Shown in pieces: positions 28,201 to 34,464 of a stretch of 64,000 bases of DNA. The notes beneath the pieces are model-generated. The model was not told the DNA's origin and ran no database searches. It worked only from the letters and a program-made list of their open reading frames with translations. Source of the stretch: JALOOB01 sp040766655 (GTDB lineage Bacteria > Chloroflexota > Anaerolineae > CG2-30-64-16); contig JAXGQB010000009.1 of assembly GCA_040766655.1 (NCBI GenBank), positions 124,001 to 188,000 on the forward strand, given 5' to 3'. The translations under genes and the position numbers were made by a program. Position 1 is the stretch's first letter. Every line of letters begins with the position of its first letter.

Positions 28201-28940
28201 TTGCCGGCGCCGTCCACCAGCCAGACCCAGATGTCGTGTGTCCCGTCGCGCGGGACCGAGATGTTCGAGATGGTGTTGGTGGTGGCGACGTAGATGCCGT
28301 CATCCACCGTGGCCGGGAGTGCGTTGAGCTTGTAGTAGGCGCCGGCAATGCCCGACAGGTCCTCGGGATTGCGCCAGCTCTCCGAGAAGCTGTTGACGTT
28401 GCTCCACCGCCGGGCCGGCGTGCCAGTGAGCAGCGTTGGCGGATCGGGCGGCGTGGTGTCGACCTTGATCGTGTAGGCGGGGCTGATCGCCTCTTCGCCT
28501 GACGCCTCGGCCGTCCGGTAGCGGATCAGGTTTTGGGTCGCTGAGTCAGGGAACGCCAGGCCGATCACGACCAGCTCGCGCACGGACGTCTGCGGCGAGC
28601 TCACGGAGAGGCCTGCGGTGGACCAGTCGGACCACGTCGCGCCGCCATCGACGCTCGTGGCGTACGCGTCGCGGCCATCGATGAATCCGTCCGGCGCAGT
28701 AGCCGTGACGAGGCTCGTGGCCGGCACGTCTGCCACCCAGCCGGCAGGCGCAAACCCGCTCCACGTCACCGCCTGCGGGCGCTGCACGGCCGCCACATCG
28801 GCGGGCGTCCAGGCGGCTGCGCGCGGCGCGGCCACGCCCAACACGGCGATAAAAAGCACCAGAAGGAGGACAGGACGATGCAATGCTGCACAGCGCAGGC
28901 CGCCACGAGCGGCAGCATCAGGTCTGGAGAACGGGGACAT
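25266..28940 (-). CDS. Large secreted protein with repeated Ig-like domains and carbohydrate-binding-like C-terminus
   Basis: 1224 residues from ATG 28940, which has GAGGTGA upstream; ATG 29030 would add 30 residues before the signal peptide. The signal segment LLLVLFIAVLGVAAPRAAA is clear. Two repeat classes alternate: an NGWYxSPVTVTL type (OmpL47/Big-like, at least four copies) and a DLSG(I/V)xxAYxKxxxPP ... VWLVDGAGNxDH type (three copies). A fibronectin-III-like unit follows near residue 930. The last about 240 residues start with IQNGGFDTGTLSDW and resemble a jelly-roll carbohydrate-binding domain. A YIPSILR motif lies about 30 residues from the end. It is a surface adhesin or sensor by inference, located directly after the response-regulator gene. 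Confidence 0.9.
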   Translation of the reverse strand: MSPFSRPDAAARGGLRCAALHRPVLLLVLFIAVLGVAAPRAAAWTPADVAAVQRPQAVTWSGFAPAGWVADVPATSLVTATAPDGFIDGRDAYATSVDGGATWSDWSTAGLSVSSPQTSVRELVVIGLAFPDSATQNLIRYRTAEASGEEAISPAYTIKVDTTPPDPPTLLTGTPARRWSNVNSFSESWRNPEDLSGIAGAYYKLNALPATVDDGIYVATTNTISNISVPRDGTHDIWVWLVDGAGNVDHTLRTGDPGVFWYDGTLPVSSVQVTPPLPATGWYTNSVRLDFTATDLPVDETLPPAVWTQLDGAAWAVSTGLTVGAEGTHRLLYQARDKAGNLEAAKELRFGIDLTPPVATLTADRLPAATGWYTAPVTYTLAVTDAVSGGATGYYRLNDGPWQQGAGFTLAADGSYRIESYAVDAAGLRSAVNTIEAHLDGTAPLTSTLIDGVAGDNGWYRSPVTVTLQPVDPVSGVLSTRFRIGAASWESGIQFPLPANAIHEIAYASTDVAGNEEAPVEEQIKLDAVAPGAPIGLQASPSGWSSTNAFTVAWSAPEDLSGVSAAYYKFGEPPAGPGDGTVITATDRIDALAVPIEGAQRLYLWLRDAAGNADHTTAVAGPTLRYDATPPVTVAEVEGLAGTNGWYRSPVTVTLTAGDTASGVASLYYRINGGEWQWVSRATATLALSQSDKHAVEYFASDVAGNSEAVQALTVRIDLDAPPPPDGVRSYPQGWSAFNNFRLEWPPVLDQSGIAGAYVKFGAPPANDLDGEFYVGATEITGVRAPGEGRFTAYVWLVDGAGNADEHTAVAITDAIWYDSSSPVTVITLTAASGLNGWYIGPVAFSMSATDSGSGVAAIRYQIDDGPVETGTAFTYGEDGQHTVRIWAVDVAGNVEATHVYDLSIDRTPPLASFSGLSGYQTRTRFDVSWSATDGAGSGVETYDVQVRDGYDGAWMDWLRKTKQVSAQFDGQRSHTYFFRVFATDRAGNRQPNGATAAVLVEPIQNGGFDTGTLSDWMTGGSLFMAVAPTAGPGNTSILAARLGSEDYGPSLQAPGTVPVGSATISQTVSIPALDQVRRPHLRFWYRVLTYDVMYSQRLERYVDTLDVTLYDAQGNEIALLLRAGNPTNAYGTRYDTGWHLASIDLSPYAGQTVQISFASWNRHDNLFNTWSFVDGIQIRDRVDTYIPSILRDADGSGASVSAASAADTREEAVAPASDEGSLR

Positions 28941-29042
28941 ACGTTTCGTCACCTCAGGAGCAACGGCTGGGGATGGGCAGGCACTCCAGCTTGCAGACGC
29001 CGCACAGGCAGCCTCCGAAGCGCCCTCCATGGCTGCGCCCGG

Positions 29043-29732
29043 CTATCCGCCAGCTTCAAACTTGTAGCCGAGCCCGCGCGCGGTCACGATGTAACGGGGG
29101 GCGTCAGGGTCGGGCTCCAGCTTCGAGCGCAGTCGCCGCACGTAGACGGCCACCTGGTTGGAGTATCCTTCGTAATCGTAACCCCAAACGGTGCTGAGAA
29201 GCTGTTCGTGCGTCAGGACGCGGCCGTTGTTCCGCACCAGGGTATGGAGCAATCGGAACTCGATGGGCGTCAGTTCCACCGTGCGGGCAGTGGGCAGGGT
29301 GACGGTATTGTTGACGGGGTCCAGGCGGAATCCCTCGACGCTCAGCTGGCTCTGCGGCTCACCGAAAGTGAAGGCCTCTGCGCGGCGAAGCACGGCGCGC
29401 ACCCGCGCCAACAGTTCCGAAGGCTCGAACGGCTTCGCAAGGTAATCATCTGCACCGAGATCGAGGCCGTGGACCCGGTCGCTCGTCTCGCCCTTGGCTG
29501 AGAGAATCAGGATGGGCAGATTGGTCGTCCGCCGCAGCGTACGGGTGACCTCCCAACCGTCCATCCCCGGCATCATCACGTCGAGCACCAGCAGGTCCGG
29601 CGTCTTCTCGTCGATCATGCGCAATGCCTCCTGCCCGTTATCGGCCGTGAATACCGTGTAGCCCTCCTCCCGCAGGAGAAAGGCGGTCATCTTCAGGCTT
29701 GGGCGGTCGTCGTCGACGATCAGGATGCGCAT
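29043..29732 (-). CDS. OmpR/PhoB-family response regulator
   Basis: 229 residues from ATG 29732; the open frame extends upstream, but the extension is non-homologous and overlaps the promoter. The receiver domain (1-118) has the acidic pocket Asp8-Asp9, phospho-acceptor Asp51 in LLVLDVMMPGMDGW, the conserved Ser in ILSAKG and Lys in YLAKPF. The C-terminal winged helix (about 130-226) has ELTPIEFRLLHTLVRNNGRVLTHEQLL and the VYVRRLRSKLE recognition helix. It is the first gene of the group reading to the sensor kinase at 19367, its likely partner. A sigma-70-type promoter lies 58 bases upstream. Confidence 0.95.
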   Translation of the reverse strand: MRILIVDDDRPSLKMTAFLLREEGYTVFTADNGQEALRMIDEKTPDLLVLDVMMPGMDGWEVTRTLRRTTNLPILILSAKGETSDRVHGLDLGADDYLAKPFEPSELLARVRAVLRRAEAFTFGEPQSQLSVEGFRLDPVNNTVTLPTARTVELTPIEFRLLHTLVRNNGRVLTHEQLLSTVWGYDYEGYSNQVAVYVRRLRSKLEPDPDAPRYIVTARGLGYKFEAGG

Positions 29733-29789
29733 TGCGCCGGGCTTCTCCTCGGCCGCGTGCTGCTGCGGCCGGTGTGATTTCAGCGTTTC

Positions 29790-29818
29790 AGTATACCATG
29801 ATGTGGAGGCAGGAACAA
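29790..29818 (-). promoter_or_regulatory. Sigma-70-type promoter for the response-regulator operon
   Basis: On the minus strand, -35 TTGTTC (29813-29818) and -10 TATACT (29790-29795, five of six consensus bases) are separated by exactly 17 bases. Transcription would start near 29783, about 50 bases before the regulator ATG. The rest of 29733-30002 holds no gene. Confidence 0.6.
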
Positions 29819-30002
29819 ACGGCTTGCGCGTTTGACTGCGGCTCGCAACCGGAATTTCGGACATGAACGGATAGTGATTCCTTTCGAGGCGTCGCGAGCA
29901 GCTTACGAACGCCACATGAAAGGACCATGAACAGCCCTCCGCCCGGTGCTGTCATTATGTTCACACGATCGATCTATAGGCCGGCCGTGCTCCCGGTTTA
30001 CA

Positions 30003-31220
30003 TCACAGCGCCTGGTCCAGATCCGCGATGATGTCCGCAGGGTCCTCGATCCCGATCGAGAGACGGATCAGCCCGTCCCCGATGCCGATCTGCCGGCGCG
30101 TCTCGGGCTCCAGCGCGCGGTGCGACGACATGGCCGGATAGAGCGCCAGCGAGTACACGTCGCCCAGCGTGGTGGCCGGCCGGACCAGGCGCAGCCGGTC
30201 CATGAAACGAAAGACCTCGGGCTGGCCGCCGTCGCGCAGATCGAAGCTGGCCATGCCGCCGAACAAGGCGCCGCCGAACTGCTGGCGGGCGAGGTCATGC
30301 TGCGGATGAGCGGGCAGGCCGGGATAGTTGACCTTGGCGACCCTGTCGTCCGCGGCCAGCCATGCGGCCACCTCCGCCGCGTTGCGGCAATGCCGCTCCA
30401 TGCGCAGGGGGAAGGTCTTGAGTCCCCGGTGCGCCAGCCACGCCTCATCGGGCGCGAGGTTGGCCCCCAGCAGCTTGTTCACCTCGTACAAGGCGGTGCG
30501 GTGCGCGCGATCGCGCACCACCACCACCCCGCCCAACACGTCGCCGTGGCCGCCCAGGTACTTGGTGGCGCTGTGCACCACGTAATCGGCGCCGAGGTCC
30601 AGCGGCCGGCAGAGCATGGGCGTGGCGAACGTGTTGTCCACGACCAGGGCCGCGCCGGCGCCATGGGCCAGGTCGGCCAGGTGTGCGAGGTCCGCCACCT
30701 TGAGCAGCGGATTCGACATCGTCTCGACCAGCAGGGCCGCGGGCCGCGCCTGCTGGAGCGCGGCCTCAACCGCGGGCAGGTCGGCCACGTCGACGAACGT
30801 GGCGGACACGCCCTGGGTCGCCAGCAGCTGTCGCAGCAGCGCGTAGGTCGCGCCGTAGATGTCGTGGGCGCAGACCACCGCTGAGCCCGCGCGGCAGCCC
30901 GCGGCCAACAGCGCGCCGTGGATGGCCGCCATGCCCGAGCTGTAGGCCAGCGCCGCGCTGCCGCCCTCCAGTGCCGCGACCGCGGCCTCGAACGCGGTGA
31001 CCGTGGGGTTCCCGTACCGCGCATAGACCGGGTTCTGCGACGCGCCCGCGAAGACCGCGTCCAGGTCGGCGGTGTCCGCGTACGTGTATGCCACGCTGTG
31101 ATGGACCGGCGTCACCACCGGCTGGTACGCACGCCCCGCATCCGGGCCGGCCACGGGAACGATCTGCGCTGCCTGTTCGCCCGCATGCACCGCCACGGTG
31201 AAGATGGATTGCTCTGCCAT
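30003..31220 (-). CDS. Cys/Met-metabolism PLP-dependent trans-sulfuration enzyme (cystathionine gamma-synthase/lyase family)
   Basis: 405 residues from ATG 31220, with AGGAG eight bases upstream. This is a fold-type I PLP enzyme of about the usual length. The PLP-binding Lys220 lies in VVHSATKYLGGHGD, and the upstream ring-stacking and phosphate-binding region is SSGMAAIHGALL; ARYGNPT near residue 70 is the other family signature. Expected chemistry is gamma- or beta-substitution/elimination at homoserine- or cysteine-derived substrates in methionine/cysteine metabolism. Sequence alone does not separate cystathionine gamma-synthase from O-acetylhomoserine sulfhydrylase or methionine gamma-lyase. 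The upstream region has a TAAAAT sequence inside a 13-base palindrome (31246-31258) that may be its -10 and operator. Confidence 0.92.
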   Translation of the reverse strand: MAEQSIFTVAVHAGEQAAQIVPVAGPDAGRAYQPVVTPVHHSVAYTYADTADLDAVFAGASQNPVYARYGNPTVTAFEAAVAALEGGSAALAYSSGMAAIHGALLAAGCRAGSAVVCAHDIYGATYALLRQLLATQGVSATFVDVADLPAVEAALQQARPAALLVETMSNPLLKVADLAHLADLAHGAGAALVVDNTFATPMLCRPLDLGADYVVHSATKYLGGHGDVLGGVVVVRDRAHRTALYEVNKLLGANLAPDEAWLAHRGLKTFPLRMERHCRNAAEVAAWLAADDRVAKVNYPGLPAHPQHDLARQQFGGALFGGMASFDLRDGGQPEVFRFMDRLRLVRPATTLGDVYSLALYPAMSSHRALEPETRRQIGIGDGLIRLSIGIEDPADIIADLDQAL

Positions 31221-31296
31221 TCGCTGCTCCTGTCGACGAAACTTCCGGTATTTTACCGCATCTCGGGCAAAGGATACGAGAAACGCGCGAAATCGC

Positions 31297-31325
31297 TTGA
31301 CACCAGGAATCACATATCGTACAAT
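31297..31325 (+). promoter_or_regulatory. Strong sigma-70-type promoter for the secreted-protein/peptide pair
   Basis: TTGACA (31297-31302) and TACAAT (31320-31325) with a 17-base spacer, followed after about 30 bases by AAGGAGG and the start codon. This is one of the best consensus matches in the window. Confidence 0.8.
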
Positions 31326-31366
31326 TATCATGCTAGCAATACTCAATCGACATCAAGGAGGCATCA

Positions 31367-32038
31367 ATGCGCACATGGCGAGCTGCATCGCTACTAGCGG
31401 TGATTCTGCTCCTGGTTTCGGCCGGCCTCGTGGTCGCTGCAACCACGACCACCCTGCTGGGCTACCAGATCGACTTTCTCGGCTTCACGGATAATGGCAA
31501 TAACACCAGCACCTGGACATACGCTGTCACGTCTGACGGCGATGAAGAGAAAGGACTGAGCCATTGGTCCCTGGACATCAATGCGTGCTTCGGGCCCATT
31601 GTCGCCCCGGCGAACAGCACCCATTTCACCACGAAGACCGGTGCGGAGTTCGGCTGCGGCACGACCTACAACTGTGAAGTGGCGCAGTGCACCGTCGTGC
31701 AAGGCATCGATCCGACCACGGGCGTCAACGGCATCAAGTTCGAGAACTGCAGCCCGCAGCTCAGCAAGGACGGCCCGGAGCCCCGCACGCAGATCTTCCA
31801 GTTCACCGTCGAGGGTGTGCCGAGCCAGGGTGGTCCCGTGACCGTCGCCGTCAAGCCCGGCCAGGGGACAGCCTCCGGCACGCTCATCGGTCCGGCATGC
31901 ACCCCCAACTCGGTCGCCCTGCGCGACTTCGAGGCCAGCAGCGATGCGGCCACACCGAAGCCCTACACGCTGCTCGCCGGCGCCCTGGTGTTCGGACTGG
32001 CAGGCATCGTCCTGAGCTGGCGCTCGGCTCGCGGATAG
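31367..32038 (+). CDS. Secreted, C-terminally anchored Cys-containing protein of unknown function
   Basis: 223 residues; AAGGAGG lies six bases before the ATG. An N-terminal signal peptide (about 5-25) is followed by an about 165-residue exported domain with eight cysteines, probably disulfide-bonded (motifs NACFGP, FGCGTTYNCEVAQC, ENCSP, PACTP). A C-terminal helix (about 199-217) followed by SARG suggests membrane anchoring. The exported part resembles choice-of-anchor domains that precede a sorting helix, but I cannot name the family. It has its own strong promoter and is followed after 9 bases by a 48-codon gene, then a terminator, so the pair is one transcription unit. Function unknown. 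Confidence 0.85.
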   Translation: MRTWRAASLLAVILLLVSAGLVVAATTTTLLGYQIDFLGFTDNGNNTSTWTYAVTSDGDEEKGLSHWSLDINACFGPIVAPANSTHFTTKTGAEFGCGTTYNCEVAQCTVVQGIDPTTGVNGIKFENCSPQLSKDGPEPRTQIFQFTVEGVPSQGGPVTVAVKPGQGTASGTLIGPACTPNSVALRDFEASSDAATPKPYTLLAGALVFGLAGIVLSWRSARG

Positions 32039-32047
32039 GGAGTCATC

Positions 32048-32194
32048 ATGCAAACACAGACTGATGAACAGAGGCAGATTAGCAGCAGACCCTACGAGGC
32101 TCCGGCCATCATCTACGAGAGCGACCTCGAGGTACGGGCGGGCAGTCCGTTCGGCCTTCCGGACCCACTCGACCTGACCGGTACAGGGGAGTAG
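32048..32194 (+). CDS. 48-residue peptide, possible RiPP-precursor-like
   Basis: 48 codons from ATG 32048. GGGAG lies six bases upstream and overlaps the region just after the previous stop, so translation from the same message is likely. The peptide is hydrophilic at first (MQTQTDEQRQ), then has PYEAPAIIYESDLEVRAG and a Gly/Pro/Leu/Asp-rich end (GSPFGLPDPLDLTGTGE). Tyr-x-x-Pro-x-Ile resembles the YxxPxL leader motif recognised by RRE domains in lasso-peptide and other RiPP systems, and a Gly-rich junction follows. There is no maturase, protease or RRE gene beside it, so this is a resemblance, not an assignment. It could equally be a small partner of the upstream secreted protein. Confidence 0.7.
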   Translation: MQTQTDEQRQISSRPYEAPAIIYESDLEVRAGSPFGLPDPLDLTGTGE

Positions 32195-32227
32195 CCCGGC
32201 ACTGCGCCGCCATCCGGCACCAGATTG

Positions 32228-32264
32228 AAGAGCTTCGGGATTTGCAGGCCCGAAGCTCTTTCTT
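32228..32264 (+). terminator. Intrinsic terminator after the 48-residue peptide gene
   Basis: A 12-bp perfect stem (32228-32239 with 32249-32260), 9-base loop, then TCTT. It closes the two-gene unit that starts at the promoter at 31297. Confidence 0.75.
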
Positions 32265-32294
32265 ATGCCCCACCCACGCGCCCCAGCTCCCTGC

Positions 32295-32334
32295 GCTAAC
32301 GCAACGCTAACGTCCGATTTGCGTCATGCTAACG
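32295..32334 (+). promoter_or_regulatory. Three phased GCTAACG direct repeats upstream of htpG
   Basis: GCTAACG occurs at 32295-32301, 32306-32312 and 32328-32334, at steps of 11 and 22 bases, so on the same helical face. Seven-base direct repeats with 11-base periodicity are the layout of binding sites for OmpR/PhoB-type winged-helix regulators. The third copy falls within the promoter spacer. Confidence 0.6.
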
Positions 32335-32347
32335 CTTCGGGTATAGA
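32319..32347 (+). promoter_or_regulatory. Putative htpG promoter
   Basis: TTGCGT (32319-32324) and TATAGA (32342-32347) with a 17-base spacer containing the third GCTAACG repeat. Both boxes are imperfect, which fits a promoter that needs an activator. About 117 bases separate the -10 from the htpG ATG. Confidence 0.4.
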
Positions 32348-32463
32348 CTTTATCGAAACGACCAGTACGTCAAACCCAGGCCACCGCGGGTTGGGGCGGC
32401 ATGCGATCGCGCGCCAGCGCCCTGCGCTCCGCTGCGGTGGCCAGCTACCAGGAGGCAATCACC

Positions 32464-34329
32464 ATGACCGACCAGGCGCCTGCGGCCGAGACCCTCGAGT
32501 TTCGGGCCGAAGTCCAACAGCTGCTCCACATCCTGGCCCATTCGCTGTACACCGAACGCGAGATCTTCCTGCGCGAGCTCATCTCGAACGCATCGGACGC
32601 GCTGCATCGTGTGCAGTTCGAGTTGCTCACCAACCGCGACGTCGTCGACCCCGACGCCGAGCTGGCCGTACGCATCGAATCGGACCCCGACGCACACACG
32701 CTGACGATCACGGACACCGGGATCGGCATGACGCGCGACGAGCTGATCGAGAACCTGGGCACGATCGCACACTCGGGTGCGCTCGCGTTCCTGCAGAAGA
32801 TCGGCGAGAGGCAGAAGCCGGTGGACCTCATCGGGCAGTTCGGCGTGGGGTTCTACTCGGTCTTCATGGTGGCCGACGAGGTGGCGGTCACCTCGCGCTC
32901 GTATCAGCCCGACGCCGCCGCATGGCGCTGGACCTCGCGCGGGGACAGCCGGTTCGACCTGGCGCCGGCCGAGAAGACGTCGCGCGGCACAGAGATCCTG
33001 ATCCGACTAAAGGAAGATGCGTACGACTTCACCGCGGGGTGGCGCCTCAGCGGCATCGTGCGCAAGCACTCGGATTACGTGTCGTTCCCCGTGTACGTCG
33101 AGGGCGAGGTGGCGAACCGGCAGACCGCATTGTGGCGCAAGCCCCCGCGCGAGGTAGAGGACGAGGAATACGCCGCTTTCTACCGGCAGCTGACGCTCGA
33201 CCCCGAGCCGCCCCTGTTGCACACGCACCTGGTCACGGACGCGCCGGTCGATATCCGCAGCATCCTCTACGTGCCGCGCAGGCTGGATCGCGGCGTCTTG
33301 AGCCTGCGGTCCGATTACGGCATCCAACTCTACTCGCGCAAGGTGCTCATCCAGGCGCACAACAAGGAGCTGCTGCCCGAGCATCTCCGCTTCGTCGAGG
33401 GCGTGGTCGACTCCGAGGACATCCCCCTGAACGTGTCGCGCGAGACGGTGCAGAGCAACCGGACGCTGCGCGCGATCCAGAAGGTGCTCGCGGGCCGGGT
33501 CACCAAGGTGCTTGCGGAGTTCGCAACGGAGAAGCCGGAAGAGTACGCCGGGTTCTGGAAAGACATGGGCGTATTCATCAAGCAGGGCGTCGCCTCGGGC
33601 GAGCAGGAGGACCTGCCCGAGCTGCTGCGCTTCCCCTCCACCCGGTCGGACGGCCAGCTCGTCTCCCTGGCCGAGTACGTGGCGCGCATGGTGGACGGGC
33701 AGGGCGAGATCTACTACCTGCTCGGCAGCGATCCCGCCTCCATCGCAGCCAGCCCACACCTCGATGCATTCAAGTCGCGCGGCATCGAGGTGCTGCTCAT
33801 GGGCGATCCGTTCGACGGGTACATGGTGCAGGCGCTGCCAGAGTACAAGGACAAGCCGCTGAAGAACGTCGACGACCCCGGGCTGGCGCTGCCAGGGCAG
33901 CCGCAGGAGGAGCCGGCCGCGGCGCCCAGCCTGCCCGACGACGAGTGGGCCGCGGTGGCCGCGCGCTTCAAGACCGTGTTGGGCGACCGGGTCACCGAGG
34001 TGCGCGAGTCGCAGCTGCTCACCGGCAGCCCGGCGCGGCTGGTGTCGCCGCAGGCCGGCTTCGAGCGGGAGATGCAGCGCCTGCGCCACCTGCTGGAGCA
34101 GGACTATCACATCCCGCCAAAGATCCTGGAGCTCAACCGCCGCCACCCGCTGACGCGCAACCTGGCGTCGCTCATCGCAGATCGACCCGCGGATGCCGTC
34201 ATCGACGCGTCGATCGAGCTGCTGTTCGAGAACCTGCTGCTGCTGGAGGGGCTGCACCCGAACCCCGCGACCCTGGCCCCGCGCATCCAGGCCCTGCTGG
34301 AGCAGGCGACACGGGGACCGCGAGGATAG
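32464..34329 (+). CDS. htpG: HSP90-family molecular chaperone HtpG
   Basis: 621 residues from ATG 32464, with AGGAGG eight bases upstream; an in-frame ATG at 32401 would add a non-homologous extension. The GHKL ATPase domain is complete: ELISNASDAL with the Glu and Asn of the nucleotide site, DTGIGMTRDEL, and the glycine-rich GQFGVGFYSVFMV lid. The middle domain contains LPLNVSRE-like LNVSRETVQSN with the catalytic-loop Arg, and the C-terminal dimerisation part runs to the end. Length matches bacterial HtpG. It acts as an ATP-dependent cytosolic chaperone. The phased direct repeats upstream suggest specific regulation; no CIRCE element is seen. Confidence 0.96.
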   Translation: MTDQAPAAETLEFRAEVQQLLHILAHSLYTEREIFLRELISNASDALHRVQFELLTNRDVVDPDAELAVRIESDPDAHTLTITDTGIGMTRDELIENLGTIAHSGALAFLQKIGERQKPVDLIGQFGVGFYSVFMVADEVAVTSRSYQPDAAAWRWTSRGDSRFDLAPAEKTSRGTEILIRLKEDAYDFTAGWRLSGIVRKHSDYVSFPVYVEGEVANRQTALWRKPPREVEDEEYAAFYRQLTLDPEPPLLHTHLVTDAPVDIRSILYVPRRLDRGVLSLRSDYGIQLYSRKVLIQAHNKELLPEHLRFVEGVVDSEDIPLNVSRETVQSNRTLRAIQKVLAGRVTKVLAEFATEKPEEYAGFWKDMGVFIKQGVASGEQEDLPELLRFPSTRSDGQLVSLAEYVARMVDGQGEIYYLLGSDPASIAASPHLDAFKSRGIEVLLMGDPFDGYMVQALPEYKDKPLKNVDDPGLALPGQPQEEPAAAPSLPDDEWAAVAARFKTVLGDRVTEVRESQLLTGSPARLVSPQAGFEREMQRLRHLLEQDYHIPPKILELNRRHPLTRNLASLIADRPADAVIDASIELLFENLLLLEGLHPNPATLAPRIQALLEQATRGPRG

Positions 34330-34356
34330 GCGTCATCCGCGGGGCGCCGAGACCAG

Positions 34357-34400
34357 GCATCCTGAGCGGAGGCCCGTAGGGCCGTAGTCGAAGGACGGCG
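34357..34400. repeat. Dispersed palindromic repeat
   Basis: CATCCTGAGCGGAGGCC..CGTAGGGCC..GTAGTCGAAGGACGG has the form of the CCTGAGCG/AGTCGAAGG repeats I associate with Chloroflexota and other GC-rich environmental genomes. It contains the internal palindrome GGCCCGTAGGGCC. It lies between convergent genes. Confidence 0.5.
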
Positions 34401-34405
34401 GCCGT

Positions 34406-34442
34406 GCAGTCGAAGGCCAACCTGCTGTTAGCCTTCGACTGC
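34406..34442. terminator. Hairpin between convergent htpG and oxidoreductase genes
   Basis: A 12-bp perfect stem (34406-34417 with 34431-34442) and a 13-base loop. There is no T-run, but the location between two convergent stops fits a bidirectional terminator. Confidence 0.55.
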
Positions 34443-34464
34443 GGCGACGTGGTGCGCGCCTGCG

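Noticed and set aside
29733..29915. A 61-residue N-terminal extension of the response regulator
   Set aside because: Receiver domains begin at MRILIVDDD; the extension would contain the promoter.
10102..32194. Lasso-peptide system made of the asparagine-synthase-like protein and the 48-residue peptide
   Set aside because: The genes are 20 kb apart, the ligase lies among glycan genes, no RRE or transglutaminase-like protease is present, and the Thr at the -2 position of lasso leaders is missing.
32401..32463. Upstream ATG for htpG at 32401
   Set aside because: The extra 21 residues do not match HtpG, and AGGAGG is correctly placed only before ATG 32464.
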